Assembly: GCA_042095375.1 (NCBI GenBank)
Contig: JBELBJ010000006.1
Location: forward strand, 4,232 to 68,231
Direction of reading: 5' to 3'
Length of the DNA stretch: 64,000 nt
DNA from: GCA-2715645 sp042095375
GTDB lineage: Bacteria; Bacteroidota; Bacteroidia; Cytophagales; MED-G16
The notes below the pieces were generated by a model. The model ran no database searches. It saw nothing but the letters and a program-made list of their open reading frames with translations, and had not been told where the DNA came from. Made by a program: the position numbers and the translations under genes. Position 1 is the first letter of the stretch, and every line of letters begins with the position of its first letter. Shown here piece after piece: positions 42,787 through 51,848 of this stretch.

Positions 42787-43287
42787 ATGTTTATTCCATT
42801 CAATAAAATATCTGAAAACTATACATGCTGGGTTTATCAAATAGGAAAAATGATAACACATACAGAGAAAGATTTTATTTCAAAAAGTTTAGAGGCCTTT
42901 TGTGAAAAATGGATGTCTCATAATAACTCTGTAAAATCATCATATGTTATTGATTTTAATTCTTTTATAATTTTATTTGCAGATCAAAGCATAAATAAAG
43001 TTAGTGGTTGTGCAATAGATGAACAGTCTAGAATTATAAGAAAAATAGGCAACAACTTAAACATTAAAATTTTACCATATATTAATACTGGTGTTTTTTT
43101 TAAAAACAAGTTGGTATTTTTATCTAAAGAAGAAATGGTATCAAAATTAAATTCCAATGAAATAAATGGTGACTCAGATATAATTAATATCACTATTAAA
43201 AGTAAAAAAGATTACGAAGAAAAATGGATATTAAAAATAAAAGAATCATGGCTCAATAATTTTTTAGCACAAAAACAACATATATAA
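42787..43287 (+). CDS. conserved flavobacterial hypothetical protein
   Basis: This soluble 166-residue protein starts MFIPFNKISENYTCWVYQIGK and contains KSLEAFCEKWMSH, NSFIILFADQ, VSGCAIDEQSRIIRKIG and a C-terminal WLNNFL. I recognise this pattern as a Flavobacteriia family often labelled 'ABC transporter ATPase', but no Walker A, Walker B or signature motif is present, so that label is not supported. It sits between the Fe-S pair and the PorE-like gene (gaps 34 and 1 nt), a conserved context in my memory of such genomes. Function unknown. Confidence 0.65.
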   Translation: MFIPFNKISENYTCWVYQIGKMITHTEKDFISKSLEAFCEKWMSHNNSVKSSYVIDFNSFIILFADQSINKVSGCAIDEQSRIIRKIGNNLNIKILPYINTGVFFKNKLVFLSKEEMVSKLNSNEINGDSDIINITIKSKKDYEEKWILKIKESWLNNFLAQKQHI

Positions 43288-43288
43288 G

Positions 43289-45238
43289 ATGCGAAAATTG
43301 CTTAGTTTAATAATATTAATTTTTATAATTCAATCATGTGTGACAACAAAGTCTGCATTAAAAAATTTTAATAATGCAGAATATAATAGCGCTGCCGAAA
43401 AATATAATCAAATTGTCAAAGAAGATGATCCAAAAATAAATTTTCTTCTTGCCGAATCATATCGAAAATCTAACCAAATTAAAAAGTCATCGGATTATTA
43501 TAAAAAAGCTATCGAGAATGGATATAAAGATGAAATAGCTCATTACTATTTAGCACTATCTCTTAAAGCAAATAGTAAAATTAATGAAGCAATAACTACA
43601 ATAAATAATTACATTCAAAAGGGAAAAAATGAAAAATATATTGCATATTCAAAAGCTGAATTAAAAAATTTAAATAAATTAAAAAATTATCCAGACTCAA
43701 GTTATTATTCTGTAAAAAACCTTGAAGCTGTTAATAGTAACCTCACCGAATACTCACCTACATATTCTAATGGAAAATTATTTTTTGTATCAAATAGAGA
43801 TACTGAAAAAAGATACAAAGGAACAGGAACACCATTTACAGACATTTATGAAATAAAGACAAAAGGAGCAGTCGTTGATCAAAACTCGCTCAAAATATTA
43901 CCTAATAACATAAACCATGAAGAGGTAAATGAAGGCTCAATAACTTTTTCAAAAGATGGAATGTTTATGATTTTTGCTAAGGGGAATGATGGAAAAAGTT
44001 CTGGAAGAAATAATGTAGACCTATACTATTCTAGATATAGAAGTAATAAATGGCAAACACCAAGATTATTAAACATAAACAACTCTAAAAGTTGGGACTC
44101 AACACCATTTTTAAGTATTGATGGAAAAACATTATATTTTGCATCTAATAGATCTAATGGTTACGGAGGAACAGATATTTATAAAGCAAACCTAAATAAA
44201 AGGGGAAGATGGATCAATCTGCAAAATTTAGGACCTGAAATCAATACACCTGGAAATGAAATGTATCCATATATATCAGAAGATGGGAAGTTATATTTTG
44301 CTTCTGATTATCATTTAGGTTTTGGTGGTTTAGACATAATGATTGCAACTAGAAAGGGAGGAGAAATTTCTATAGTAAACCCAGGAAAACCTTTGAATTC
44401 TGAAGGTGATGATTTTGGAATTTACTTTTTTAATCAAACAAAAGGATTTTTTACATCAAATAGAATTGGAGGAAAAGGTGATGATGATATTTATACTTTT
44501 GTTAATAATGATCCTGAATTAAAAATTGTAAATTATAAATTAACTGGAAATACATTAACACCAGAAAATGAAAACTCCTACCTAACTCTTGATAATAGTA
44601 CTGTTAAATTAACCGATAGAGATAATAATATTATTGAGGAAACATTTACAGGAAACGATGGTTCTTTTTCCTTTATTGTTTATCCAGAAGAAGAATATTT
44701 TTTAGTTGGAGAAAAAGAAAACTATTTCAACTCAAGAGTTGAGTTTAGTACATTAGGAAAAACTGCTGACAAAGCAAAATTAAAAGATTTTGTAACAAAT
44801 ATTTCTTTTGAAAAAAACCTTATTCTAGAAAAAATAATTCTAAATAAATCTATTGTACTGGAAAATATTTATTATGATTTAGATAAAGCTGATATTAGAA
44901 ATGATGCTGCATTAGAACTTAATAAACTCATTAGAATTTTAATAGATAATCCAAAAATATCAATAGAACTGAGCTCGCATACTGATGATAGAGCAACTGT
45001 TGAGTATAATTTGAATTTATCACAAAGAAGAGCAGAGTCTGCTGTAAATTACATAATATCTAAGGGTATAAATAAAAATAGATTAATTGCTAAGGGATAT
45101 GGAGAATCAGAACTAATCATAAAAAATGCATCTAGCGAGGAAGAGCATCAAATAAATAGAAGAACTGAATTTAAAGTAACTAAATATGAAGAGAATGAAT
45201 CAGAGAGTGATGAAGAAAGGTTTTTTAATAATCAATAA
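43289..45238 (+). CDS. OmpA-family lipoprotein with TPR and PD40 repeats (PorE-like)
   Basis: This 649-residue protein has a lipobox (Cys17 in IIQSC), N-terminal TPR helices (residues ~24-125), several PD40/WD40-like propeller repeats (TYSNGKLFFVSNRD, STPFLSIDGKTLYFASNRSNGYGGTDIY, MYPYISEDGKLYFASDY), a carboxypeptidase-regulatory-like beta domain (~425-515) and a C-terminal OmpA peptidoglycan-binding domain with NIYYDLDKADIRNDA and SHTDDRATVEYNLNLSQRRA. This order matches PorE of the type IX secretion system and also the OmpA partners of PorP/SprF proteins, so PorE is likely but not certain. It precedes purM by 5 nt. Confidence 0.8.
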   Translation: MRKLLSLIILIFIIQSCVTTKSALKNFNNAEYNSAAEKYNQIVKEDDPKINFLLAESYRKSNQIKKSSDYYKKAIENGYKDEIAHYYLALSLKANSKINEAITTINNYIQKGKNEKYIAYSKAELKNLNKLKNYPDSSYYSVKNLEAVNSNLTEYSPTYSNGKLFFVSNRDTEKRYKGTGTPFTDIYEIKTKGAVVDQNSLKILPNNINHEEVNEGSITFSKDGMFMIFAKGNDGKSSGRNNVDLYYSRYRSNKWQTPRLLNINNSKSWDSTPFLSIDGKTLYFASNRSNGYGGTDIYKANLNKRGRWINLQNLGPEINTPGNEMYPYISEDGKLYFASDYHLGFGGLDIMIATRKGGEISIVNPGKPLNSEGDDFGIYFFNQTKGFFTSNRIGGKGDDDIYTFVNNDPELKIVNYKLTGNTLTPENENSYLTLDNSTVKLTDRDNNIIEETFTGNDGSFSFIVYPEEEYFLVGEKENYFNSRVEFSTLGKTADKAKLKDFVTNISFEKNLILEKIILNKSIVLENIYYDLDKADIRNDAALELNKLIRILIDNPKISIELSSHTDDRATVEYNLNLSQRRAESAVNYIISKGINKNRLIAKGYGESELIIKNASSEEEHQINRRTEFKVTKYEENESESDEERFFNNQ

Positions 45239-45243
45239 ATAAA

Positions 45244-46401
45244 ATGTCAAATAGGTATTTAGAAAGAGGTGTATCAGCAATAAAGGAAGATGTTCACAAT
45301 GCTATTAAAAATGAAAATAAGGGTTTGTTTGAAAACACTTTTTGCAAGGTTATTCCAGATGTTGTTTCAGGAAGTTTAGACTATTGTAATATATTGCATG
45401 CAGATGGAGCGGGAACAAAATCTATTTTAGCTTATTTGTATTGGAAAGAAACTGGAGATATAAGCGTTTGGAAAGGAATTGCTCAAGATGCATTAATAAT
45501 GAATATTGATGATATGATTTGTGTTGGAGCTTGCAATAATTTCGTTATGTCTTCAACTATAGGTAGAAATAAACATCTTATACCAGGAGATGTAATTACA
45601 GAAATAATTAAGGGTAATAATGAAGTTATAAATACTCTTAGCAAATATGATATAAATATTTTTTCATCAGGAGGTGAAACCGCTGATGTTGGTGACATTA
45701 CAAAAACAATAATTGTTGATAGCACCGTATTTGCAAGAGAAAAAAGAGAAAACATTATTGAATTAAATTTAAAAAATAAAGATGTTATAATTGGGTTATC
45801 ATCATCAGGAAAATCAAAATACGAAAAAGAATTTAATAGCGGAATTGGAAGTAATGGTTTAACATCTGCCCGTCATGATATACTAAATAATGTTTATTCA
45901 GAAAAATATCCTGAAACGTATAGCGAAGAAACACCAGAAGATCTGGTTTATTGTGGAAATCATTTATTAACTGACAAACACCAATTATATAAAAATATTG
46001 GAAAAATGTTACTTTCTCCAACAAGAACATACTCTCCTATAATAAAAAAAGTTCTAGAAGAACATAGAAAAAATATATCAGGAATTATTCACTGTACTGG
46101 AGGTGGGCAAACAAAAGTTTTAAATTTTTTAAATAATCATAGGGTGGTAAAAAATAATTTATTCGAAATACCTGAAATATTTAAAATAATCCACGAGGAT
46201 ACCAAATGCTCTTTAAAAGAAATGTATCAAGTATTTAACATGGGTCATAGAATGGAAGTATATTGTAAAAAAGAATTATCAGAATCTATCATTAAAATAT
46301 CAAAGGAGTTTGGTGTAGATGCAAAGGTTATTGGGCATGTTGAAAAATCATCAAAAAATAAACTAATTATTGAATCAGAAAATAGTACTATTGAGTACTA
46401 A
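45244..46401 (+). CDS. purM: phosphoribosylformylglycinamidine cyclo-ligase (AIR synthase)
   Basis: PurM closes the imidazole ring in purine synthesis using ATP. The 385-residue protein has the PurM features: an N-terminal Gly/Asp-rich substrate loop (HADGAGTKSILAYLYWKETG), the metal-binding DALIMNIDDMICVGA, FSSGGETADVGDI, and a C-terminal HCTGGGQTKVLNFL. It is of the longer Bacteroidota type, which diverges from the E. coli sequence. Other pur genes are not in the window. It lies between the PorE-like gene and dld. Confidence 0.85.
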   Translation: MSNRYLERGVSAIKEDVHNAIKNENKGLFENTFCKVIPDVVSGSLDYCNILHADGAGTKSILAYLYWKETGDISVWKGIAQDALIMNIDDMICVGACNNFVMSSTIGRNKHLIPGDVITEIIKGNNEVINTLSKYDINIFSSGGETADVGDITKTIIVDSTVFAREKRENIIELNLKNKDVIIGLSSSGKSKYEKEFNSGIGSNGLTSARHDILNNVYSEKYPETYSEETPEDLVYCGNHLLTDKHQLYKNIGKMLLSPTRTYSPIIKKVLEEHRKNISGIIHCTGGGQTKVLNFLNNHRVVKNNLFEIPEIFKIIHEDTKCSLKEMYQVFNMGHRMEVYCKKELSESIIKISKEFGVDAKVIGHVEKSSKNKLIIESENSTIEY

Positions 46402-46422
46402 ATTTTAACTTTTATAATAATT

Positions 46423-48123
46423 ATGAAGTATAAACAAGATAACAATAAACTTGTTAAAGATTTAAAAGTAATAGTTGGCCACAAATATATAATTACAGAC
46501 GAATGGAATAAAGAAACTTTTTGTAAGGGGTGGAGATATGGAGAAGGTAAAGCATTAGCAGTAGCTAAACCAGGAACATTACTTGAAATTTGGAAGATAC
46601 TCAAGATTTGTGTAGATAATGATATTATTATTATTATGCAAGCTGCTAACACCGGTTTAACTGGTGGTTCTACTCCTTATGGTAATAATTATGATCGTCC
46701 AATTATAATTATAAATACCATGCGAATCAGTGACATTCATATTATTAATGAAGGCAAACAAATTATAGGTCTTTCAGGTAGTACATTATATGATTTAGAA
46801 AAGAAATTAGAACCATTAGATAGAGAACCCCATTCAGTAATAGGATCAACCAGTATAGGAGCTTCTATAATCGGTGGAGTTTGTAATAACTCTGGTGGCT
46901 CTTTAGTTAAAAGAGGTCCTGCATATACCGAATTGGCTTTATATGCTAGAGTGAATTCAAATGGAAAGTTAGAATTGATTAATGAATTAGAAATCAATTT
47001 AGGTTCTAAGCCAGAAGAAATTTTAAATAATTTACAAAATAGAAACTATAATAAATCTGACATTCTAAATTCTAATAAATTAGCGTCCGATAATAAGTAT
47101 TCTGAAATAGTTAGAGAAATTAATTCAAAAACTCCAGCAAGATTCAATTCTGATGATAGGCTATTGTATGGAGCTTCAGGTAGTTCAGGGAAAATTGTTG
47201 TTTTTGCAGTAAGATTAGATACATACCCTACACCAAAACAAAATAAAGTATTCTATGTTGGTTGTAACAACCCTGATGTTTTTTGGAAATTAAGAAGAGA
47301 TATTCTTTCAAAATTTAAAACACTTCCTAAACTAGGTGATTATTTGCATAGAAATTGTTATGATGCTGCAAAAAAATACAGTAAAGACACTTTCGTTGTA
47401 ATAGAAAAATTAGGAACAAAATTTCTTCCTACGCTTTTCGAATTAAAGAGAAAAGTAGATTTATTGTCAAAAAAATTTAAATTCCTTCCTGATAAATTAT
47501 CTGATAAATTAATGCAATTTTTAAGTAATTTTTGGCCAAACCATTTGCCAAAAAGAATGGAACAGTTTCGAAATAAATATGAACATCACTGGATCATTGA
47601 AATGTCAGACGAAGGTATTGATGAAGCAAAATTATACTTTGAAAAATTTTTTAAAGATAACGAAGGAGAGTTTTTTGAATGTACTAAAAAAGAAGGTAAA
47701 AAGGCACTTCTACATCGATTTGTTGCAGCAAGTGCTTTTGGTCGTTTTCATACCATTCATAAAAAAAATTTAGGAGAAGAATTATCTTTAGATATAGCTT
47801 TTCCTCGTAATGAAAAAGATTGGTTTGAAAAGTTACCCTCAGAAATTGATGATTTACTTGAAATCAAACTATATTATGGCCATTTATTTTGTCATGTATT
47901 ACACCAAAATTATATTCTTAAAAAAGGGGTAAATGCTGAAACATTAAAACAAAAATTATTAAAAACTTTTAACAATAGAGGAGCTGAATACCCCGCAGAA
48001 CATAATGTTGGACATGAATATTACGCAAAACCATCTTTATTAAATTTTTATAAAAAATTGGACCCAACTAATAGTTTTAATCCTGGTGTGGGGTGTACTA
48101 GTAAGCATAAAAACTGGAAATAG
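46423..48123 (+). CDS. dld: quinone-dependent D-lactate dehydrogenase
   Basis: This 566-residue peripheral membrane flavoenzyme oxidises D-lactate to pyruvate and passes electrons to quinone. The FAD-binding PP-loop is IIIMQAANTGLTGGSTPYGNNYDRPIIIINTMRI (split here for reference: QAANTGLTGGS and the following strand), then IGASIIGGVCNNSGGSLVKRGPAYTE. The C-terminal membrane-binding and cap regions include EHNVGHEYYAKPSLLNFYKKLDPTNSFNPGVG, characteristic of E. coli-type Dld rather than the GlcD type. It is downstream of purM by 21 nt and precedes rpsU. Confidence 0.88.
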   Translation: MKYKQDNNKLVKDLKVIVGHKYIITDEWNKETFCKGWRYGEGKALAVAKPGTLLEIWKILKICVDNDIIIIMQAANTGLTGGSTPYGNNYDRPIIIINTMRISDIHIINEGKQIIGLSGSTLYDLEKKLEPLDREPHSVIGSTSIGASIIGGVCNNSGGSLVKRGPAYTELALYARVNSNGKLELINELEINLGSKPEEILNNLQNRNYNKSDILNSNKLASDNKYSEIVREINSKTPARFNSDDRLLYGASGSSGKIVVFAVRLDTYPTPKQNKVFYVGCNNPDVFWKLRRDILSKFKTLPKLGDYLHRNCYDAAKKYSKDTFVVIEKLGTKFLPTLFELKRKVDLLSKKFKFLPDKLSDKLMQFLSNFWPNHLPKRMEQFRNKYEHHWIIEMSDEGIDEAKLYFEKFFKDNEGEFFECTKKEGKKALLHRFVAASAFGRFHTIHKKNLGEELSLDIAFPRNEKDWFEKLPSEIDDLLEIKLYYGHLFCHVLHQNYILKKGVNAETLKQKLLKTFNNRGAEYPAEHNVGHEYYAKPSLLNFYKKLDPTNSFNPGVGCTSKHKNWK

Positions 48124-48139
48124 AACTAATTTTTTATTA

Positions 48140-48171
48140 TTTGATAATTATCATCTTAAATTATATATTTG
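48140..48171 (+). promoter_or_regulatory. promoter of rpsU
   Basis: TTTG (48140-48143), 20 nt, then TATATTTG (48164-48171). Transcription should start near 48177, leaving only about 12 nt before the rpsU ATG at 48189. No Shine-Dalgarno-like AGGAG is present. Confidence 0.7.
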
Positions 48172-48188
48172 CAACTCAAAAAATTATT

Positions 48189-48380
48189 ATGATAAAAGTT
48201 ACAGTTAAAGAAAATGAAGATATAAATAGAGCCTTAAAAAGATTCAAAAAAAAATTTGATAAGGGTCAGGTTTTAAAGACATATAAAAACAAATCTTTTT
48301 TTACAAAGCCATCAATCACCCGTAGAGAAGAAGTTTTAAAAGCTTCCTATAAGCAAAGACTTCAATCAAAAGAACAATAA
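48189..48380 (+). CDS. rpsU: 30S ribosomal protein bS21
   Basis: I start at the ATG at 48189, which gives MIKVTVKENEDINRALKRFKK and 63 residues, the normal bS21 length; an upstream frame would run through the promoter. bS21 lies near the anti-Shine-Dalgarno end of 16S rRNA and in Bacteroidota helps hide it, matching the absence of Shine-Dalgarno sites in this window. It is 31 nt upstream of xerC, a common flavobacterial arrangement. Confidence 0.95.
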   Translation: MIKVTVKENEDINRALKRFKKKFDKGQVLKTYKNKSFFTKPSITRREEVLKASYKQRLQSKEQ

Positions 48381-48411
48381 TTAATTCAAATCAATTATTT
48401 TAGTAGTTCGA

Positions 48412-49290
48412 ATGTTTGAACTATTTTTAAAATACTTAAGATTTGAAAAAAGATATAGCGACCATACAGTTTCAAGTTATAAAATAGACCTAAAACAATT
48501 TATAGAATTTATTGAGAAAGAATTTGGGTTAAAAAAATTAAATTCAGTTAATCATAAAATTGCTAGATCATGGATAATTAATCTTTCCTCAGAAAATTTA
48601 ACATCAGCAACAATTAATAGAAAAATAGCTTCTGCCAAATCATTTTATAAATATTTAATTTCTAGAGAAAAGTTGAATGAAAATCCATTCAAAAATATTT
48701 CTCTACTAAAAAAAGAAAAAAAACTGCCAAAGTTTATTAAAGAAAAAGATATAAAAGTAATGTTTGATCAATCTAAATTTAAAAATAATTTGATCGATAC
48801 AAGAAACCTTTTGATTTTAGAATTATTATATGGTACAGGAATAAGATTATCAGAATTAATTAATTTAAAAATAAAAGATTGTGATTTAAATAAAAATCAA
48901 ATTAAAGTATTAGGTAAAAGAAATAAAGAAAGAATAATCCCTATAAATAAAAATATAAAATCTCAATTAGAAAAATATTTAATTTTGAGGGCACAGAAGG
49001 AAATAAAAAACTCTGAATATTTAATAATAACTTCAAAATATGAAAAATCATATCCTATGTTTATTTATAGAATTGTTAAGAACAATCTTTCTAAAACCAT
49101 TAATAGTGAAAAATACAATCCTCACATCCTAAGGCATACATTTGCAACTCATTTAGTGAATAAAGGGGCTAATATAAATGCTGTAAAAGACCTTTTAGGT
49201 CATTCAAGTCTTGCTGCAACTCAAATTTATACTCATAATTCAATTGAAAAGCTTAAGGAAACTTTTCAAACTTCGCATCCAAAAGCTTAG
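48412..49290 (+). CDS. xerC: XerC/XerD-type tyrosine recombinase
   Basis: This 292-residue recombinase resolves chromosome dimers at dif. The full catalytic set is present: Arg145 (GTGIRLSE), Lys169 (LGKRNKER), His238-x-x-Arg241 (HILRHTFATHL), His264 (LLGHSSL) and nucleophile Tyr273 (QIYTH). The N-terminal SAM-like domain starts FLKYLRFEKRYSDHTVSSYKIDL. Location beside rpsU and lack of an arm-binding domain indicate the housekeeping Xer rather than a phage integrase. Assignment as XerC rather than XerD is by gene context. Confidence 0.9.
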   Translation: MFELFLKYLRFEKRYSDHTVSSYKIDLKQFIEFIEKEFGLKKLNSVNHKIARSWIINLSSENLTSATINRKIASAKSFYKYLISREKLNENPFKNISLLKKEKKLPKFIKEKDIKVMFDQSKFKNNLIDTRNLLILELLYGTGIRLSELINLKIKDCDLNKNQIKVLGKRNKERIIPINKNIKSQLEKYLILRAQKEIKNSEYLIITSKYEKSYPMFIYRIVKNNLSKTINSEKYNPHILRHTFATHLVNKGANINAVKDLLGHSSLAATQIYTHNSIEKLKETFQTSHPKA

Positions 49291-49320
49291 AAATAAATCT
49301 AATAATTTTAAAATTGGCAA

Positions 49321-50097
49321 TTAAGAAGCTCTGAGAAAGTCAGTAATTAATAAAAAAAATTCATCTGGAGAATCAACATGAAGCCAATGACCTGAATTTT
49401 TAATTTTTTTTATAGAAGCTTTTGGAAAATATTTTTTAATTTTTACAAAATCAGAATCGAATATATAATCTGATTTTTCCCCTTTAATAAATAAAGTATT
49501 TGCATTACAAGTAAATGAATTATCTTTCCAGGAATATATTTCAAGCATTTTTTTTTCTATTAAAGTTATATTTGGTTTCCACATAAAGTTATTTGAATTC
49601 ACTCTTTTTAAATTTTTTAAAATGAAGTGTCTTACACCAGGTTCGGGGATAAAATTTGAAAGATAAGTATCAGCATCAATTCTGCTTTTTATGATATTTA
49701 ATGGTAATGAAATTACTGACTTTATTAATTCATCAAATCTTGATTGAGCTGAATAATCTTTAGGTGCAATGTCTAAAATAATCAAATTTTCTACTAGATG
49801 ATTATATTTTAATGCAAAAGACATGGCAACTTTACCTCCCATTGAATGACCCATTATATTCACAGATGATAATTTATTAGAATTTATAAATTCATAAATA
49901 TCATCAGATAACAAGTCGTAATTTATGTCTGAGCTATGTGGGGAATTTCCATGGTTCATTTGGTCCAGAATATAAACATGAAAAAAATCTGATAACTTTT
50001 TTCCATGAAAAATCCAATTGTCTGAACAGCCTAAAAGGCCATGTAAAATAATTAATGGTTTACCTGAACCAAACTCTCTAAAAAAAAGATTACTCAT
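49321..50097 (-). CDS. alpha/beta hydrolase (YbfF-like esterase)
   Basis: This 258-residue alpha/beta hydrolase has an oxyanion-hole motif LHGLLGCSDNW, nucleophile elbow GHSMGGKVAMSFA with the catalytic Ser, and SGHWLHVDSPDEF with the catalytic His; the acid is probably Asp in ILDIAPKDYS or near FIKGEKSDY. LLGCSDNW and GNSPHSSDINY resemble YbfF-type esterases. The substrate is unknown. Its start overlaps the end of pdxJ by 8 nt. Confidence 0.85.
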   Translation of the reverse strand: MSNLFFREFGSGKPLIILHGLLGCSDNWIFHGKKLSDFFHVYILDQMNHGNSPHSSDINYDLLSDDIYEFINSNKLSSVNIMGHSMGGKVAMSFALKYNHLVENLIILDIAPKDYSAQSRFDELIKSVISLPLNIIKSRIDADTYLSNFIPEPGVRHFILKNLKRVNSNNFMWKPNITLIEKKMLEIYSWKDNSFTCNANTLFIKGEKSDYIFDSDFVKIKKYFPKASIKKIKNSGHWLHVDSPDEFFLLITDFLRAS

Positions 50098-50812
50098 AAT
50101 TTAATTTTGATAAATACTTTTTGATTGTATTTTCAATTCCATAGTAAATGGAATCAGAAATTAATGCATGACCAATAGAAACTTCAAATAGAAAAGATAT
50201 TTTAGATTTAAAATACTTTAAATTATCTAGATTTAGATCATGCCCTGCATTAACATCCATATTTAATTCTTTCGCTTTTAGAGAAGCATTTAAATACTTT
50301 TTAATGGAATTAGTTTTATCTGATAAATAATCTGAAGAATAATCTCCAGTATATAATTCTATTCTATCGGCACCACAATCAAAAGCTCCCTCAACATACT
50401 CTATTTCCGGATTAATAAATACAGAAACTTTAGTGCCAAATGATTTTAAATTTTTAATAACTTCTCTCAAAAATGATTTGTTTTTAACTGTGTCCCATCC
50501 TTGATCTGATGTAATGACATCATGGGTGTCAGGAACAAGGGTTGCTTGTTCAGGTTTAATGTCAGATATAATTTTAATAAACCTTTCATCAGGATATCCT
50601 TCAATATTGTAATTGGTTTTTACTACTTTAGAAATTTCATAAGTATCTTTTAAAGTAATATGTCTTTCATCTGGTCTAGGATGGACAGTTATTCCATGAA
50701 TACCAAATTTTTGAATATCATTTACAAATTGATATAAATTTGGGATATTTCCACCTCTAGCATTTCTTAAAGTTGCAATTTTATTAACATTAACACTTAA
50801 CCTTGTTTTCAT
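50090..50812 (-). CDS. pdxJ: pyridoxine 5'-phosphate synthase
   Basis: PdxJ condenses 1-deoxy-D-xylulose 5-phosphate with 3-amino-2-oxopropyl phosphate to PNP, the key step of de novo vitamin B6 synthesis. The 240-residue barrel has LSVNVNKIATLRNARGG, GITVHPRPDERHI, LVPDTHDVITSDQGWD (catalytic and phosphate loops), and a C-terminal VNAGHDLNLDNL and SIGHALISDSIYYG. pdxJ upstream of an alpha/beta hydrolase gene matches many flavobacteria. Confidence 0.95.
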   Translation of the reverse strand: MKTRLSVNVNKIATLRNARGGNIPNLYQFVNDIQKFGIHGITVHPRPDERHITLKDTYEISKVVKTNYNIEGYPDERFIKIISDIKPEQATLVPDTHDVITSDQGWDTVKNKSFLREVIKNLKSFGTKVSVFINPEIEYVEGAFDCGADRIELYTGDYSSDYLSDKTNSIKKYLNASLKAKELNMDVNAGHDLNLDNLKYFKSKISFLFEVSIGHALISDSIYYGIENTIKKYLSKLNYE

Positions 50813-50817
50813 TTAAC

Positions 50818-50825
50818 TAAATTTG
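50818..50825 (+). promoter_or_regulatory. -7 element before the yqeY-like gene
   Basis: TAAATTTG fits TAnnTTTG and lies 21 nt before the ATG at 50847. A TTG is present at 50803-50805, but only 12 nt upstream, so the -33 element is poor. Confidence 0.35.
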
Positions 50826-50846
50826 AGATAAAATTAAATATTTGTT

Positions 50847-51296
50847 ATGAGTCTCAAAGAAATAATAGATAAAGAAATAAAAAATGCAATGTTAAATCAA
50901 AATAAAATAAGATTAAATGCTTTAAGGGCAATTAAATCTTCTATTTTACTTCACGAAAAAAGTGAAAACGGCAATGATACATTGACTAAGGAAAAAGAAA
51001 TGCAAATTCTAATGAAAAATGTTAAACAAAGAAATGATTCTAAAGCATTGTATATAAAACAAGGCCGAAAAGATTTAGCAAAAATAGAGGATGATGAAAT
51101 AAAAATCATTTCTGAATTTTTACCTAATCAAATGAGTGATAAAGAGATCCATATAGAAATTGAAAAAATTATTAAAGAAAATGATGCAGCCAATATAAAA
51201 GATATGGGGAAAATTATGGGCATTGCTTCTAAAAAGTTTTCTGGACAAGCTGATAATAGCTTAATTGCCAGTATTGTGAAATCTAAATTAACATAG
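50847..51296 (+). CDS. GatB/YqeY domain protein
   Basis: This 149-residue protein is the stand-alone YqeY type: SLKEIIDKEIKNAMLNQNKIRLNALRAIKSSIL, then DDEIKIISEFLPNQMSDKEI and a C-terminal DMGKIMGIASKKFSGQADNSLIASIVKSKL, the tRNA-binding tail domain shared with GatB. Its role is uncertain; it may interact with tRNA. It starts a plus-strand run of housekeeping genes ending with two ompH genes. Confidence 0.9.
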   Translation: MSLKEIIDKEIKNAMLNQNKIRLNALRAIKSSILLHEKSENGNDTLTKEKEMQILMKNVKQRNDSKALYIKQGRKDLAKIEDDEIKIISEFLPNQMSDKEIHIEIEKIIKENDAANIKDMGKIMGIASKKFSGQADNSLIASIVKSKLT

Positions 51297-51297
51297 T

Positions 51298-51837
51298 TTG
51301 AACTTATTAGATGTAATTGCAACATTAATAATTTTATATGGGGCATACAAAGGATATAAAAAAGGGTTTTTTATATCCTTGATGGGTTTCTTATCTCTAT
51401 ATCTTAGTTTAATTATTGGGATAAAATATCATCATATTTTAATTTTGATAATTAAAAAAACACCTATCAATATTGATGATAATGCTCTAATTGTTGTTTC
51501 AATAATTACAAGTTTTTTATTGAGTTTTATAATAATTTTTCAGTTATCAAAGTTTTTGAAATACATTTTAGATTTGACTTTAATTGGGTTATTAGATGAT
51601 TTAGGGGGTGCATTCTTAGGATCTTTGATTTGTGGATTTATGCTAAGTTTTTTATTTAATATTTTAGACTGGTTAAATATTGAATTACTATCTAATGAAA
51701 TCAATAATTCAATTTTATACCCAATAATTAAGGAAATTCAACCTATATTAACTGAATATATATTATTGGCTATTAATATAGCTCCAGAGTTTTGGGATTT
51801 AATTAAAAATATTGAAGAAAATAAATCATTTACTTAA
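51298..51837 (+). CDS. CvpA-family inner-membrane protein
   Basis: This 179-residue protein with four predicted membrane helices begins MNLLDVIATLIILYGAYKGYKKGFFIS, the DxIxxxxxxxxxxxGxxxGFxxx start of CvpA/colicin V production family proteins. The start codon is TTG one nucleotide after the previous stop. CvpA affects envelope properties in proteobacteria; its exact function is unknown here. It is followed after 11 nt by an alpha/beta hydrolase gene. Confidence 0.85.
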   Translation: MNLLDVIATLIILYGAYKGYKKGFFISLMGFLSLYLSLIIGIKYHHILILIIKKTPINIDDNALIVVSIITSFLLSFIIIFQLSKFLKYILDLTLIGLLDDLGGAFLGSLICGFMLSFLFNILDWLNIELLSNEINNSILYPIIKEIQPILTEYILLAINIAPEFWDLIKNIEENKSFT

Positions 51838-51848
51838 TTTCAAATAAA

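Noticed and set aside
48141..48188. N-terminal extension of bS21
   Set aside because: It would overlap the promoter and add residues absent from the family; ATG 48189 gives the normal protein.
48412..49290. Phage integrase marking a genomic island
   Set aside because: The protein is a short Xer-type recombinase beside rpsU, with no arm domain and no accessory genes nearby.
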